64,000 nt of DNA from Chryseobacterium sp. (GCF_029240215.1 NZ_JARBTK010000001.1:806001-870000), one strand, 5' to 3'. Counted from the stretch's first letter, positions 18,136-27,367 are shown. Program-made: numbers and translations. The notes: generated from the sequence alone by a model not told the origin.

Positions 18136-19827
18136 TTACGAAGTTACTGCTTTCTGCTTATAAAACAGTAACCCAATTGCCGAAAAAATAATGACTGCCG
18201 CTGCCCCAATGACGTTAAGCCAAAGGAAAGAAACGATATCAAAATTATAAACGGCAATAACCGCAATTTCTGATAAAATTGCAGAAATAAATACATTTGA
18301 ACCGGTGATTTTCTTATAGTAAAATGCGACAAGAAAAATTCCCAATATCGGGCCGTAAAAAAGAGAACCTAATACATTAACCGCTTCAATAAGGGAACCC
18401 ATTTGAGTGGCAAACATGGCAACGCCGATTGAGAAAATACCCCAGGCTAAAGTGTGCAGGCGACTGTACTTCAATTCGGTGGCATCATCAGGAATTTCTT
18501 TTTTGAATATCAAATGTACATCTTTTAAGGAGCAGGCAGCAAGGGAATTCAGCGCTGCGGAAATTGAGCCCCAGCTGGCCAGAAAAATGACGGCAAACAG
18601 TAAACCAATCATCCCTACAGGCAAGGTATTTTTTACGAAATACAGGAAAATGTAATTGGTATCAGTTTTCTCCGCATTATAGTTTGATTTATTGATAGCC
18701 TCCTCTACCCTGCCGTGAAGTGCTTTTACCTGGGTTTGTGTATTTTTAAAATCCTGAATTGTTTTGTTAATTTGGGGAGAATGAGCTTCCTTCAGTTTTA
18801 GAATTTCTTTCGATTCTACATTAAATTTTATTTGTAAATCCTGGTGTTCTTTTTCAAAAGCCGCAGCCTGTTCAGGTTTTGTTTCCTTTAAATGTTGATA
18901 AGAGCGTTCGTTAAAATAAATCGGAGCCGGCTTAAGAGAAAAGAATGCGAAAAGCAGGGCACCGATCAGGAGAATAGCAAACTGCATCGGAATTTTCACC
19001 AATCCGTTCAACAGCAAGCCCATTTTTGCATTGGTATTGTCCTTCGCAGTAATATACCTCCCAACCTGACTCTGGTCTGTACCGAAATAAGAAAGGGCCA
19101 GAAAAAAACCACCAATAAGTCCGCTCCAAATGTTGTATTTATCTTTCCAATCAAATTCTGTGGTGATTACATTGAGCTTTCCTGATTTCCCCGCCAGATA
19201 AAGTGCATCGTTAAAACCAATTCCATTCGGCATATTTTGAATAAGTAAATATCCTGCAAAAGCCATGGTTCCCAGAATAATGAGAAACTGTAATTTTTGG
19301 GTGTGAGCAATCGCTTTTGCTCCACCAATATAGGTGTAAATCAATAAAATGCCACCCGTTAAAACATTAGTCAAATAAATATTCCAGTTTAAAACGCTTG
19401 ATAAGATGATACTCGGAGCGTAAATGCTGATTCCTGTGGATAAGCCTCTGGAAAAAAGAAAAAGCAGTGAAGTGAGCACTCTTGTTTTTTTATCGAAACG
19501 GTTTTCTAAATATTCATAAGCCGTGTACACATTTAAACGCTGAAAAATCGGGATGAAAGTAATACAAATAACAATCATCGCCAACGGCAGACCAAAGTAA
19601 TACTGAACGAAACGCATACCGTCTGTATACGCCTGACCCGGTGCTGAAAGAAAAGTGATTGCACTTGCCTGCGTAGCCATAATACCTATAAGCACAATGT
19701 ACCAAGGCATTTTATTATCTGCTTTCAGGTAGGATTCGTTACTTTTTTGGCCACGACCGATCAATACGCCGTAAACCACCACTGCAACAAGTGTAACAAT
19801 AAGAACTGTCCAATCTATAGTACTCAT
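18136..19827 (-). CDS. Sodium:solute symporter (SSS family)
   Basis: 563 residues with about 13-14 membrane helices (residues 5-25 onward) and SSS signatures (GIMATQASAITFLSAPGQAY; ALSYFGTDQSQVGRYITAKD). It takes up an organic solute with Na+. A hydrophilic, coiled-coil-like insertion of about 85 residues (roughly 305-390, rich in Glu/Lys/Gln) separates two groups of helices. The start overlaps a 34-codon membrane-peptide gene (ATGA) and follows the PIG-L gene, suggesting that the transported compound is made or processed by the deacetylase, for example an N-acetylated sugar derivative; that link is inference. Confidence 0.9.
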   Translation of the reverse strand: MSTIDWTVLIVTLVAVVVYGVLIGRGQKSNESYLKADNKMPWYIVLIGIMATQASAITFLSAPGQAYTDGMRFVQYYFGLPLAMIVICITFIPIFQRLNVYTAYEYLENRFDKKTRVLTSLLFLFSRGLSTGISIYAPSIILSSVLNWNIYLTNVLTGGILLIYTYIGGAKAIAHTQKLQFLIILGTMAFAGYLLIQNMPNGIGFNDALYLAGKSGKLNVITTEFDWKDKYNIWSGLIGGFFLALSYFGTDQSQVGRYITAKDNTNAKMGLLLNGLVKIPMQFAILLIGALLFAFFSLKPAPIYFNERSYQHLKETKPEQAAAFEKEHQDLQIKFNVESKEILKLKEAHSPQINKTIQDFKNTQTQVKALHGRVEEAINKSNYNAEKTDTNYIFLYFVKNTLPVGMIGLLFAVIFLASWGSISAALNSLAACSLKDVHLIFKKEIPDDATELKYSRLHTLAWGIFSIGVAMFATQMGSLIEAVNVLGSLFYGPILGIFLVAFYYKKITGSNVFISAILSEIAVIAVYNFDIVSFLWLNVIGAAAVIIFSAIGLLFYKQKAVTS

Positions 19828-19928
19828 GCCCAGAATTTAGTAAACAAATAATAAAATACGATCTGCAATACTAATGCAGCTGCTAGTAATAGGTACCAGG
19901 TATTCCAATTTTTAAGTTGATTATTCAT
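19824..19928 (-). CDS. 34-residue single-pass membrane peptide
   Basis: ATG at 19928-19926 and TGA at 19826-19824. The start overlaps the PIG-L stop by one base (TAATG) and the stop overlaps the symporter start (ATGA), so it is coupled on both sides. The peptide begins MNNQLKNWNTWY, continues as a ~20-residue hydrophobic helix (LLLAAALVLQIVFYYLF) and ends TKFWA. Trp/Asn flanks and a single helix suggest an inner-membrane peptide, perhaps a small subunit of the symporter. Coupling on both sides is good evidence that it is translated; the function is inferred. Confidence 0.72.
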   Translation of the reverse strand: MNNQLKNWNTWYLLLAAALVLQIVFYYLFTKFWA

Positions 19929-22435
19929 TAGTTTTTCTGTGCAGATAAAAAGTTTAAAAATAAACGTGCCGCACCAACATTTCCCGCAGGCAACTGTCTG
20001 AAAAATGCCAATGGTGTATAAATAAAATTACCCTTCCCATATTTGGCATATAAAGTTGATCCCTGCAAAGGCTCTTCACCTGTATCGTGCATTTCAAAAA
20101 GCGGTTCGTACGCTGCATCCCATTGAGCAGGGAAATAAGCGCCACGCTCCTGCATCCAACCTTTAAAATCATCCGCCGTAATTTTGTTCGGAAAATTCAG
20201 TAATTTATGATTTGGATTTAAAAATTTAACCTCCGCATTTTCTTCGGTAACACGCTTATTGGCAATGCTAAAACTGTACATTCCCAATTGGTCAACGGTT
20301 GTATCCTGATTGGTGTTGTACTGCATCACCAAATTACCTCCGGCTTTTACATAAGACCATAAAAAAGGCATCCAGCGACCCAGTTTTTTTTCTGTATTAT
20401 TCGCACGAACACCAAGAACGATAGCATCATACTGTGACAGCTTGTTTTGATTACCGTTTCCGTTGGATTCATCTAAGTTGCCATAAAAATCTTCGTCTTT
20501 CAGGACATCTACCTGAATACCTGCAATGCGTAGGAATTCAGGAATGAAATCGCCTGCACCTTGTATGTAACCCACTTTTTTAACCTTCGCCTGAATATCG
20601 CCTTTCATTACAGTTACAGTGGCAGGAGTAAAATATTGTAAGGAAGGTAAATGCGGATATTGAATTAATACCTGTTTTTTATTATAAGTAACTTCGTCCG
20701 CAATAAAATTGGCATCCAATTGTAACTGATTTGATTTTATTGAGGCAATTTTAGCTTTTGGAATGACATACTCAACGGTAAAATCTTTTCCATTGAGCGA
20801 ATTTACATCAGCCCCGCCTAATCGTTCTCCGTTATACATAAGGTTTACAATACCCTTATTTTTAAAAGGTTTGTTGGAATTAACCTTAAAATTTAAACCC
20901 AAATGCAAATCTTCATTTTCTTTGACCAGATAAAGTGGTTGTGTAAATTTCAGTTCCAATGCAGGAACAATGCGCAAGGCTTCGACTACATCACCACGCA
21001 CCGGGTCTAATTTCTTGAAAGATAAAGGAAGTTTAACCTGAAAATTTTCCGAACCGATTTTTAAACCAAGCAAAACATTCAGTGGCGATTCTGCCTCTGG
21101 CAAACCGATTAAAGTATCATTTGGAACAGAGAAAGTTGCTGCGTTCGTGGGAGATTTTGCCAACCAGTAAGGTTCTGTGAGTGCTGCATCTGCAGGAATC
21201 TGAATGTCATGCTGAATGGTAATTAAAGAATCTTTTGATAGTTTTCTGTTGAAGCTTTCTGATTGACTTAACCATTTTACATCTTCTAAAACAACAGGGT
21301 TTGTAGCTCTTGAAATCAGATTTAATCTGAAATTATAATGATCCCCGGCAACAGCTTCAGCCTGATTGGTCACTACCTCGCCCATAAATCCGGCACAGCT
21401 TAAAATGATATTGTCAAGAGATTTAATTTTATCCCTTTTCAGGTCTCCATCCTGAAGAGCTACAACCTTTTTTCGTAAAGCAAGCAAGGCAGGTAAGCTG
21501 AGATCAGGTTGATTAAAATTAAAAGAGGAAATAATTTTATCTAATGATTGGTCAATATCAGCGCTTCCTTGTGAAGTCCAGGTTTTAGTTATTCCGTCCA
21601 AGAGTGTTGCTTTTGCAGGTTCGCCAATAACGTGGGCAAAATATTCAGTTCTGATACCGGCTACAGACTGTGTTCCCGCACCCTGGCTTTTATGTAAACT
21701 TCTGCTTAATCCTGCCAATTCACCATAGCCCATTCCCAGTTGCGCATCATATTGCCCAACGGTAACTTTCAGTTGATTTTCAGCTGTCGTATTGACCCCA
21801 CCAAAGCGGAAAGTATTCCACAATACGCGTTTTGGTTGCCATGCATTCACATATTTTAGTTGATCTGGGAAAGCCGTTTTATCGCCTGCCAGCTTAAAAG
21901 CTTTTTCCGCAACCACGGCCGAAGCCGCATGTTGTCCGTGGCCTGCCGCAGCATTAGGAGGAAAACGACAAATGATAACATCAGGACGGAATTTACGGAT
22001 GACCCAAACTACATCCGCTGTAATGCTATCTGCATCCCATTGTTTAAAGGTATCAGTCGTATTTTTAGAAAACCCGAAATCAATTGCCCTGGTAAAAAAC
22101 TGTTGGGCGCCGTCTAACTTTCTTGCCTCTAAAAGCTCATGAGTTCTGATTAAACCCAATGCAGCACCCTGATCTGTGCCTAATAAATTCTGACCACCAT
22201 CACCTCTGGTTAAAGACAAATAACCCGTTTCTACATTTTGGTCGTTGATTAACCAGGAGAGTAACCCTGTATTTTCATCATCGGGATGAGCTGCAAGGTA
22301 TAAAACTTTAGGTAGGTGTTTAAGGGTTTTGAGTTCACGGTAAATTTCAGATGATTTTGAGGGTCGAACCTGTTGAGCCGAACAAAAAACCGTATAAAAG
22401 CTAAGGATAAATACAATGATTACTTTTTTGAACAT
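19928..22435 (-). CDS. PIG-L family deacetylase, secreted
   Basis: 835 residues from ATG 22435. A longer frame to 22504 is rejected because an excellent promoter (22455-22483) lies inside it and because MFKKVIIVFILSFYTVFCSA is then a proper signal peptide. The zinc-binding AHPDDE is at 49-54 and GHGQHAAS lies near residue 160. The N-terminal third is a LmbE/PIG-L N-acetyl hydrolase; the long C-terminal part is beta-rich with a final glutamine-amidotransferase-like portion (YDAIVLGVRANN). It likely deacetylates an N-acetylated sugar or conjugate in the periplasm. First gene of the operon with the 34-residue peptide, symporter and DUF2911 protein. Confidence 0.87.
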   Translation of the reverse strand: MFKKVIIVFILSFYTVFCSAQQVRPSKSSEIYRELKTLKHLPKVLYLAAHPDDENTGLLSWLINDQNVETGYLSLTRGDGGQNLLGTDQGAALGLIRTHELLEARKLDGAQQFFTRAIDFGFSKNTTDTFKQWDADSITADVVWVIRKFRPDVIICRFPPNAAAGHGQHAASAVVAEKAFKLAGDKTAFPDQLKYVNAWQPKRVLWNTFRFGGVNTTAENQLKVTVGQYDAQLGMGYGELAGLSRSLHKSQGAGTQSVAGIRTEYFAHVIGEPAKATLLDGITKTWTSQGSADIDQSLDKIISSFNFNQPDLSLPALLALRKKVVALQDGDLKRDKIKSLDNIILSCAGFMGEVVTNQAEAVAGDHYNFRLNLISRATNPVVLEDVKWLSQSESFNRKLSKDSLITIQHDIQIPADAALTEPYWLAKSPTNAATFSVPNDTLIGLPEAESPLNVLLGLKIGSENFQVKLPLSFKKLDPVRGDVVEALRIVPALELKFTQPLYLVKENEDLHLGLNFKVNSNKPFKNKGIVNLMYNGERLGGADVNSLNGKDFTVEYVIPKAKIASIKSNQLQLDANFIADEVTYNKKQVLIQYPHLPSLQYFTPATVTVMKGDIQAKVKKVGYIQGAGDFIPEFLRIAGIQVDVLKDEDFYGNLDESNGNGNQNKLSQYDAIVLGVRANNTEKKLGRWMPFLWSYVKAGGNLVMQYNTNQDTTVDQLGMYSFSIANKRVTEENAEVKFLNPNHKLLNFPNKITADDFKGWMQERGAYFPAQWDAAYEPLFEMHDTGEEPLQGSTLYAKYGKGNFIYTPLAFFRQLPAGNVGAARLFLNFLSAQKN

Positions 22436-22454
22436 TTGAATTTGCTTTGCGAGG

Positions 22455-22483
22455 CAAATATAAGTAAATCGTTTTTCTTTCAA
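22455..22483 (-). promoter_or_regulatory. Promoter of the PIG-L operon
   Basis: On the minus strand, TTG (22483-22481), an 18-base spacer, then TATATTTG (22462-22455): a full match to the Bacteroidota consensus. It lies 20 bases before the chosen start at 22435 and excludes the longer start. Confidence 0.72.
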
Positions 22484-22720
22484 CCTTAAAAGAAAAAGCA
22501 ACACGGTTCTTGCTGACGATTCAAAGTCGGTTTTATTTTATAACGTATGGTTTATCATAAACTTAAATAAGAAAACAACTGCATATAATAAGTAACCTCA
22601 TAAATACGGGGTTATTCACGATAATTTCGCAAAGGAGCAAGTGATTTTATTGTATACAATTCTTTAATTATATATTTTCATTAATTCTTGCAATAACATT
22701 CCAATGTGTTTATATACCAA

Positions 22721-23058
22721 TTAGACCATTACTTTTATTGCTAAAATATTCTGATTTACCTGTTTCAGATACTCATCAATTTTTTCAATAGTCTCTTTTT
22801 CAAATTTACTAACTTCAAATTACTTATTTTTATCAATAAATTGACCGTTTTGATCTTAAAAATAATGTTTTAAACCATAATAATTACTATCAATTTTAAA
22901 ATTGCTTTCGTGCTATATGGTACTGGAATATTATAATTGATAATTAAAAAATCTTTCTCACTAGAAGTTTTCTCTAACATCTTTAAAGTATTATACCTAA
23001 AGAAATTTAAATATTCTAATCGTGCAGTGCATTGATCATAAATATTTTGATAAGCCAT
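22721..23058 (-). pseudogene. Decayed hypothetical protein gene
   Basis: The minus frame from ATG 23058 (MAYQNIYDQCTARLEYLNFF and on to PVPYSTKAILK) loses phase near 22895; a one-base shift restores a protein-like reading (KIDSNYYGLKHYF, stop, DQNGQFIDKNK, stop, FEVSKFEKETIEKIDEYLKQ, VNQNILAIKVMV) to TAA at 22721-22723. One frameshift and two nonsense codons in an otherwise coherent ~110-residue protein show gene decay. The family is not recognised. It lies 100 bases downstream of the small gene pair 23158-23525. Confidence 0.6.
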
Positions 23059-23157
23059 TCTTCAGTTTTCTTTATAAAGAGAAATAATTTTTTGATTTGA
23101 TTATTTTACGCTTTAGGTAAAAAGTAAAATCATACATATAAAAAATATTCTCATTTT

Positions 23158-23334
23158 TTATTTTTTGGTATTATCATAATAATTATATCTACTTTTTAAG
23201 GGTTGCCTACAACCTATGTAATCCATAAAAGCATTTAAGGTTATTTGAGTCTGTAGATTTTGTCCATAACCAGTTAAGATATATACTCTTTCTAGTCTAT
23301 CAATAAGCATTGTATTAATATCTCCACCTCTCAT
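23158..23334 (-). CDS. 58-residue hypothetical protein coupled to a zinc-ribbon gene
   Basis: ATG 23334-23332 overlaps the TAA of the zinc-ribbon gene by one base (TAATG); the stop is TAA 23160-23158. The product starts MRGGDINTMLIDRLERVYIL and continues TGYGQNLQTQITLNAFMDYI, with an even, soluble composition and a short Tyr/Asn-rich tail. No family is recognised. Coupling to the upstream gene argues that it is real; it could also be a shortened form of a longer ancestral protein. Confidence 0.55.
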   Translation of the reverse strand: MRGGDINTMLIDRLERVYILTGYGQNLQTQITLNAFMDYIGCRQPLKSRYNYYDNTKK

Positions 23335-23525
23335 TATTTTTTATCAAGTTTTTTTTTAAGCTCGGTAAACTTGTCATAAGCTTTTTTCGTTTCATTTGTG
23401 CTTGAGGAGGACAATTTTATCTTCGATTTGCAAGTAGAACATTCAAAAGAGGCGCCTGCAATTAAGGCCTGTGCATTAAAGATAATTTCTGAATTGCAGT
23501 TTGGACATTTTAGTGTTTGATTCAT
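23334..23525 (-). CDS. Small zinc-ribbon protein
   Basis: 63 residues from ATG 23525 (MNQTLKCPNCNSEIIFN). The longer start at 23564 adds 13 residues rich in Asn/His with no similarity to a domain, so the shorter one is preferred. Two CxxC pairs (CPNC and CSTC) about 20 residues apart form a zinc ribbon, followed by a Lys-rich helix (AYDKFTELKKKLDKK). Such proteins may bind nucleic acid or protein partners. It is translationally coupled to the 58-residue gene. Function unknown. Confidence 0.65.
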   Translation of the reverse strand: MNQTLKCPNCNSEIIFNAQALIAGASFECSTCKSKIKLSSSSTNETKKAYDKFTELKKKLDKK

Positions 23526-23565
23526 AATATTAGAATAATGGTTATTATTATGCAATTTAATCATA

Positions 23566-24036
23566 TTCGCAATAATAATTCATTATAATTACACATATCT
23601 CAAATATGGTTCTTATTCGCAGCAACTAAAAATATAGTTTAGCCCATAAGATTGATGAGCTTCCTTATTGAACCTTATTATATTTTTGGTTGGAACTAAA
23701 CTTTTTTATAAGATGATGGCAATTGTAACGGCAAACAAGTCCTCAGTGAAGCCTACTGCAAAAGAATTTTTATGCCCACAAAACAAAATGATGCTCTGAC
23801 TACAATATAACGCAGAGGTTCTTTTATGGCTTCCTGGGGCGGTTCATTATTATAATTTATGAGCAAAAGACGATCATTGTGAAGACTGGTTTATATAACC
23901 AATTAGAAATTAATAAAAAGTTAAGACCTTGTCAGTTCATGTTATTAATAAAAGAGCTGACCCAACTCGTATAAATATTTTCCCTACAGGTAAAAATAGG
24001 TATGCAATTTGAATTTGAGGCAAGTATAATATTCTT
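23566..24036. other. Spacer with traces of degraded coding sequence
   Basis: About 470 bases without an intact gene. One plus-strand frame near 23816-24012 reads protein-like pieces (VLLWLPGAVHYYNL; SVHVINKRADPTRINIF) interrupted by five stops, suggesting an old remnant, but no family is recognised. Confidence 0.3.
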
Positions 24037-25743
24037 ATGGAAAATATCGACTCAAAAACTATAGCACTTATAGGAGGCGGACCTGCCGCACTTCTGATAA
24101 TGAAAAACATGATGGATCAGAATTTTAAGCCTGACACCATTTATATATTTGAAAAAAATGACAGGTTGGGTGTGGGAATGCCCTACGGAAAAGGCGGCTC
24201 TGGAATCGAGCATGTTGCCAATATTTCAGCCAATGAACTGCCAAAATTTTCTTGTAGCTTTGAAGATTATTTAGCACAGCATCCTACCAGTTTATTTCCA
24301 GATTTTTCATCAGGTGGAAAATTCAATGCCTACCAGGTTATTCCAAGACTTCTTTTAGGAAATTATATGGAATATCAATTTGAGCTTTATATAAAGATGG
24401 CAAAAGAAAATGGGATCAAAATCATTGCCCGAAAAAACTGTTGTGTACAGGATATTATTCCTGTGAACAGAGGCCAAAAATTTAAAATTATGACTGATCT
24501 TCAAAAAGATTTCATAGTCGACCGAGTGGTATTATGTACCGGACATTACTGGCCAAAAAAACACGAAGAAGCAGTGGTCGGGTGGTTTGATTCGCCCTAC
24601 CCGCCCACCAAATTTACAAGCCACACCAACTTCCCTATTGCGATTAGGGGAACTTCTCTAACTGCTGTGGATGCTGTCAAGACTTTATCACGGTTAAATG
24701 GTCAATATGAAGTTCTGAAAGATGGGCAGTTAAAATATTCACTCAATGTTGATTCGGAAAATTTCCGTATTCATATGTTTTCAACAGGTGGCTTTTTACC
24801 GGCATTAAGGTTTCATTCAGAAGATCAGGCCTACTCAAATGATTGGATGATGTCACTGCAGGAAATCTATGATTACAAAAAAAAACATAATGGTTTTGTC
24901 GATCTGGACCATGTTTTTGAGATCAATTTTAAATTACCTCTAAAAAAGAAAGACGCTGACTTTTACTTTCAGGTAAAGGACTTGGGCATTGAAGAATTTG
25001 TTGATAAAATGATGAGCATCAGAGAGGAATTGGATTCTTTTCAGCTTTTCAAAGCAGAATACAACGAAGCAGAAAAATCGATCAAACGGCATCAATCTAT
25101 CAGCTGGAAAGAAACTTTATCAGCATTTAGTTATGCGATGAATTATCCTGCAAAACATTTTTCGGCAGAAGATATGCTGCGTCTCAGAAAAACACTTCTT
25201 CCTCTGATATCAATCATTATCGCATCACTGCCCCAATCTTCATACAAAGAAATTATCGCATTATATGACGCAGGCATTATTGACCTGATCCAAGTTGATA
25301 AAGAAAGCTATGTAGAGCCACATCCTGAATCAGGAGGTGTCTACCATTATCTGTCACCTCAAAGAGAAAAACACCAAAAGCATTATCATGTATTTGTTGA
25401 TGCCATCGGTCAAAAGCCTTTGGAATTGTCTGACCTGCCGTTTGAAAGCTTGAGATCGGATGAGCTAATCAGTGAAGCCTATTTGAGTTTTAAAAGTAAT
25501 ACTACCGCAGAAAAATTATCAGAAACTGATGAAAATCCAGTGGTTAAAGGACAGAATGATAATTATTACCTCAAAGTCAATGGTCTGAAGATTAATGATT
25601 ATTTCCAGTCGTTAAATAAATATGGGCAGACAGTCAACAATTTATTTATCATGGCGGTTCCGTTTATTGGTGGACTAAATCCAGATTATTCAGGGCTTGA
25701 TTTCTGCGATACTGCAGCCAGCAGGATTGTAAAAAAATTATAA
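24037..25743 (+). CDS. FAD/NAD(P)-binding protein (NAD_binding_9 type)
   Basis: 568 residues. The N-terminal dinucleotide fold has IALIGGGPAALLIM (residues 10-23) followed by an acidic strand end (YIFEKND) and RLGVGMPYGKGG. The layout, including a VVLCTGHYWP segment and a C-terminal MAVPFIGGLNPDYSG, fits the family of large FAD-NAD(P)-binding proteins annotated as hydroxyacylglutathione hydrolase-like or lysine/ornithine monooxygenase-related, whose reactions are mostly unknown. It stands alone, with an SDR gene 124 bases downstream. Cytosolic; no signal peptide. Confidence 0.82.
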   Translation: MENIDSKTIALIGGGPAALLIMKNMMDQNFKPDTIYIFEKNDRLGVGMPYGKGGSGIEHVANISANELPKFSCSFEDYLAQHPTSLFPDFSSGGKFNAYQVIPRLLLGNYMEYQFELYIKMAKENGIKIIARKNCCVQDIIPVNRGQKFKIMTDLQKDFIVDRVVLCTGHYWPKKHEEAVVGWFDSPYPPTKFTSHTNFPIAIRGTSLTAVDAVKTLSRLNGQYEVLKDGQLKYSLNVDSENFRIHMFSTGGFLPALRFHSEDQAYSNDWMMSLQEIYDYKKKHNGFVDLDHVFEINFKLPLKKKDADFYFQVKDLGIEEFVDKMMSIREELDSFQLFKAEYNEAEKSIKRHQSISWKETLSAFSYAMNYPAKHFSAEDMLRLRKTLLPLISIIIASLPQSSYKEIIALYDAGIIDLIQVDKESYVEPHPESGGVYHYLSPQREKHQKHYHVFVDAIGQKPLELSDLPFESLRSDELISEAYLSFKSNTTAEKLSETDENPVVKGQNDNYYLKVNGLKINDYFQSLNKYGQTVNNLFIMAVPFIGGLNPDYSGLDFCDTAASRIVKKL

Positions 25744-25867
25744 TTTATCTATCTTGAATTTGGTTTTTCTTGCAATTTCAAGCATAATTTCCAACATTAT
25801 ATGATATGGAATGTAGATTGCTTATGATAAAACTAAAATCAATTATTCACACCAAATTACAATTCAT

Positions 25868-26866
25868 ATGGACGATCAAATCACACAAAGAGAAGCACTT
25901 GACAAATTAGTAAATATTATTACCCCTGAATCTACTGAGGATAAAGAAAACATCCAGGCAGAACCTTTGAAAAACGAAGAAACATCCCCTCTACAAGATC
26001 CCACTAAAAAATATCCCAAACCACCTTTCAAAAAACAATTCCAACCATTTCCCGGATTAGCAGGGAAGATGGATCCAATTCCGGATCACGGTGAAGAAAG
26101 CTATATAGGTTCCGGAAGATTGGTTGGTAGAAAAGCTCTTGTCACGGGCGGAGATTCAGGGATTGGACGTGCAGCCGCTATTGCATTTGCCAGAGAAGGT
26201 GCAGATGTCGCAATCAATTATCTGCCGGAAGAAGAATCGGATGCCGCAGAAGTGATAGATCTGATCACAAAAGCCGGTCGAAAAGCAATAGCAATTCCTG
26301 GTGATATCAGAGATGAAGCATTTTGCCAGAAATTGGTTTCTGAAGCAGTAGCTCAATTGGGAGGACTTGATATATTAGTCAATAACGCAGGTCACCAAAA
26401 ATCCAACGAATCCATTCTGGATATCAGCACAGAAGATTTCGACAGAACTATGAAGACCAATATCTATGCACCATTCTGGATCACAAAAGCAGCACTACCC
26501 CATTTGAAACCAGGTTCCAGCATTATCGGACTATCATCAGTCCAGGCCTATGACCCTTCTGCCGATCTCTACGATTATGCACAGACAAAAGCAGCAACCA
26601 CAAGTTATGTAAAATCCCTTGCAAAACAATTAGGTCCAAAGGGCATCAGAGTAAATGGCGTTTCTCCAGGACCAGTTTGGACAGCTTTAGAAGTGAGTGG
26701 CGGTCAGACACAGGAAAATCTGGTTAAATTCGGAGATGATACCCCATTAGGAAGACCAGGGCAGCCTGCAGAACTAGCCTCCATCTTTGTGCAGTTTGCT
26801 GACAATAATGGAAGTTTTGCAACAGGACAAATCTATGGTTCAGCTGGTGGCAGCGGTCAACCCTAA
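25868..26866 (+). CDS. SDR oxidoreductase with N-terminal extension (YghA/GSP39-like)
   Basis: 332 residues. The first ~75 residues are a charged, Pro-rich extension (PFKKQFQPFPGLAGKMDPIP), typical of the stress-type SDRs YghA, YdaD and GSP39. The Rossmann motif TGGDSGIG follows near 96-103, NNAG near 170, and the catalytic YxxxK is YAQTK near 238, with a VSPGPVWT exit loop. These enzymes reduce aldehydes or ketones with NAD(P)H and are often induced by general stress. A terminator follows at 26879-26909. Confidence 0.9.
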   Translation: MDDQITQREALDKLVNIITPESTEDKENIQAEPLKNEETSPLQDPTKKYPKPPFKKQFQPFPGLAGKMDPIPDHGEESYIGSGRLVGRKALVTGGDSGIGRAAAIAFAREGADVAINYLPEEESDAAEVIDLITKAGRKAIAIPGDIRDEAFCQKLVSEAVAQLGGLDILVNNAGHQKSNESILDISTEDFDRTMKTNIYAPFWITKAALPHLKPGSSIIGLSSVQAYDPSADLYDYAQTKAATTSYVKSLAKQLGPKGIRVNGVSPGPVWTALEVSGGQTQENLVKFGDDTPLGRPGQPAELASIFVQFADNNGSFATGQIYGSAGGSGQP

Positions 26867-26878
26867 TATAAATATAAT

Positions 26879-26909
26879 GAAAAAGCCATCAGTTATAGAT
26901 GGCTTTTTC
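26879..26909 (+). terminator. Terminator after the SDR gene
   Basis: GAAAAAGCCATC (26879-26890) pairs perfectly with 26898-26909 around a 7-base loop; the right arm ends in T5. It begins 12 bases after the stop codon. Confidence 0.85.
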
Positions 26910-27000
26910 ATTCAATGATGTTAAGTATTTTACGTTTTCTTATCAGGGAGTCAACACCATTAAATTGATACCCGAATTCCTTTCATATTGTTTCCTTCAG

Positions 27001-27174
27001 TTAAAATAACTCAGGAGTCAGCGCGTGATTGATATACGTTTTATCATCTTCTGGTTCATAAGATTTCTTATATCCATACCATGCTGTTAAAGCAGTATTA
27101 AAAACATTATATTACACATTTTCTGAGTACGATTTCACAGAATAGATAATATTTTCGTAGTACAATTTAAGGAC
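27001..27174 (-). pseudogene. Unidentified coding remnant
   Basis: Minus frame of 57 codons ending at TAA 27003-27001, interrupted by a TAA at 27114-27112. It reads LYYENIIYSVKSYSENV, stop, then NVFNTALTAWYGYKKSYEPE and DDKTYINHALTPELF. The coherent reading across one stop suggests a decayed gene end; the family is not recognised. Confidence 0.35.
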
Positions 27175-27268
27175 TCAAGGCATTAATGTACATCAAACGA
27201 CAAAGATATAGTAAAATCTAAACCCTACCCGATCTCATTTTTTTACTGAAACTGTGCATTTGTTATGA

Positions 27269-27367
27269 TTAATAATTCTGAGCCGAGATAGAATGCATAT
27301 TATCATTTTTCACCCTGTAGTAGTCGTGGAAAACATGAACAGCATCTTCCGGTTTGCTACTGTGCCA
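27269..27367 (-). pseudogene. Unidentified coding remnant
   Basis: Minus frame of 32 codons ending at TAA 27271-27269, preceded in frame by a stop, with no start. It reads WHSSKPEDAVHVFHDYYRVK then NDNMHSISAQNY. Protein-like composition but no recognised family; possibly part of the same decayed locus as 27001-27174. Confidence 0.3.

Noticed and set aside
22433..22504. Longer start of the PIG-L gene at 22504
   Set aside because: The consensus promoter 22455-22483 lies inside this extension, and the start at 22435 gives a proper signal peptide.
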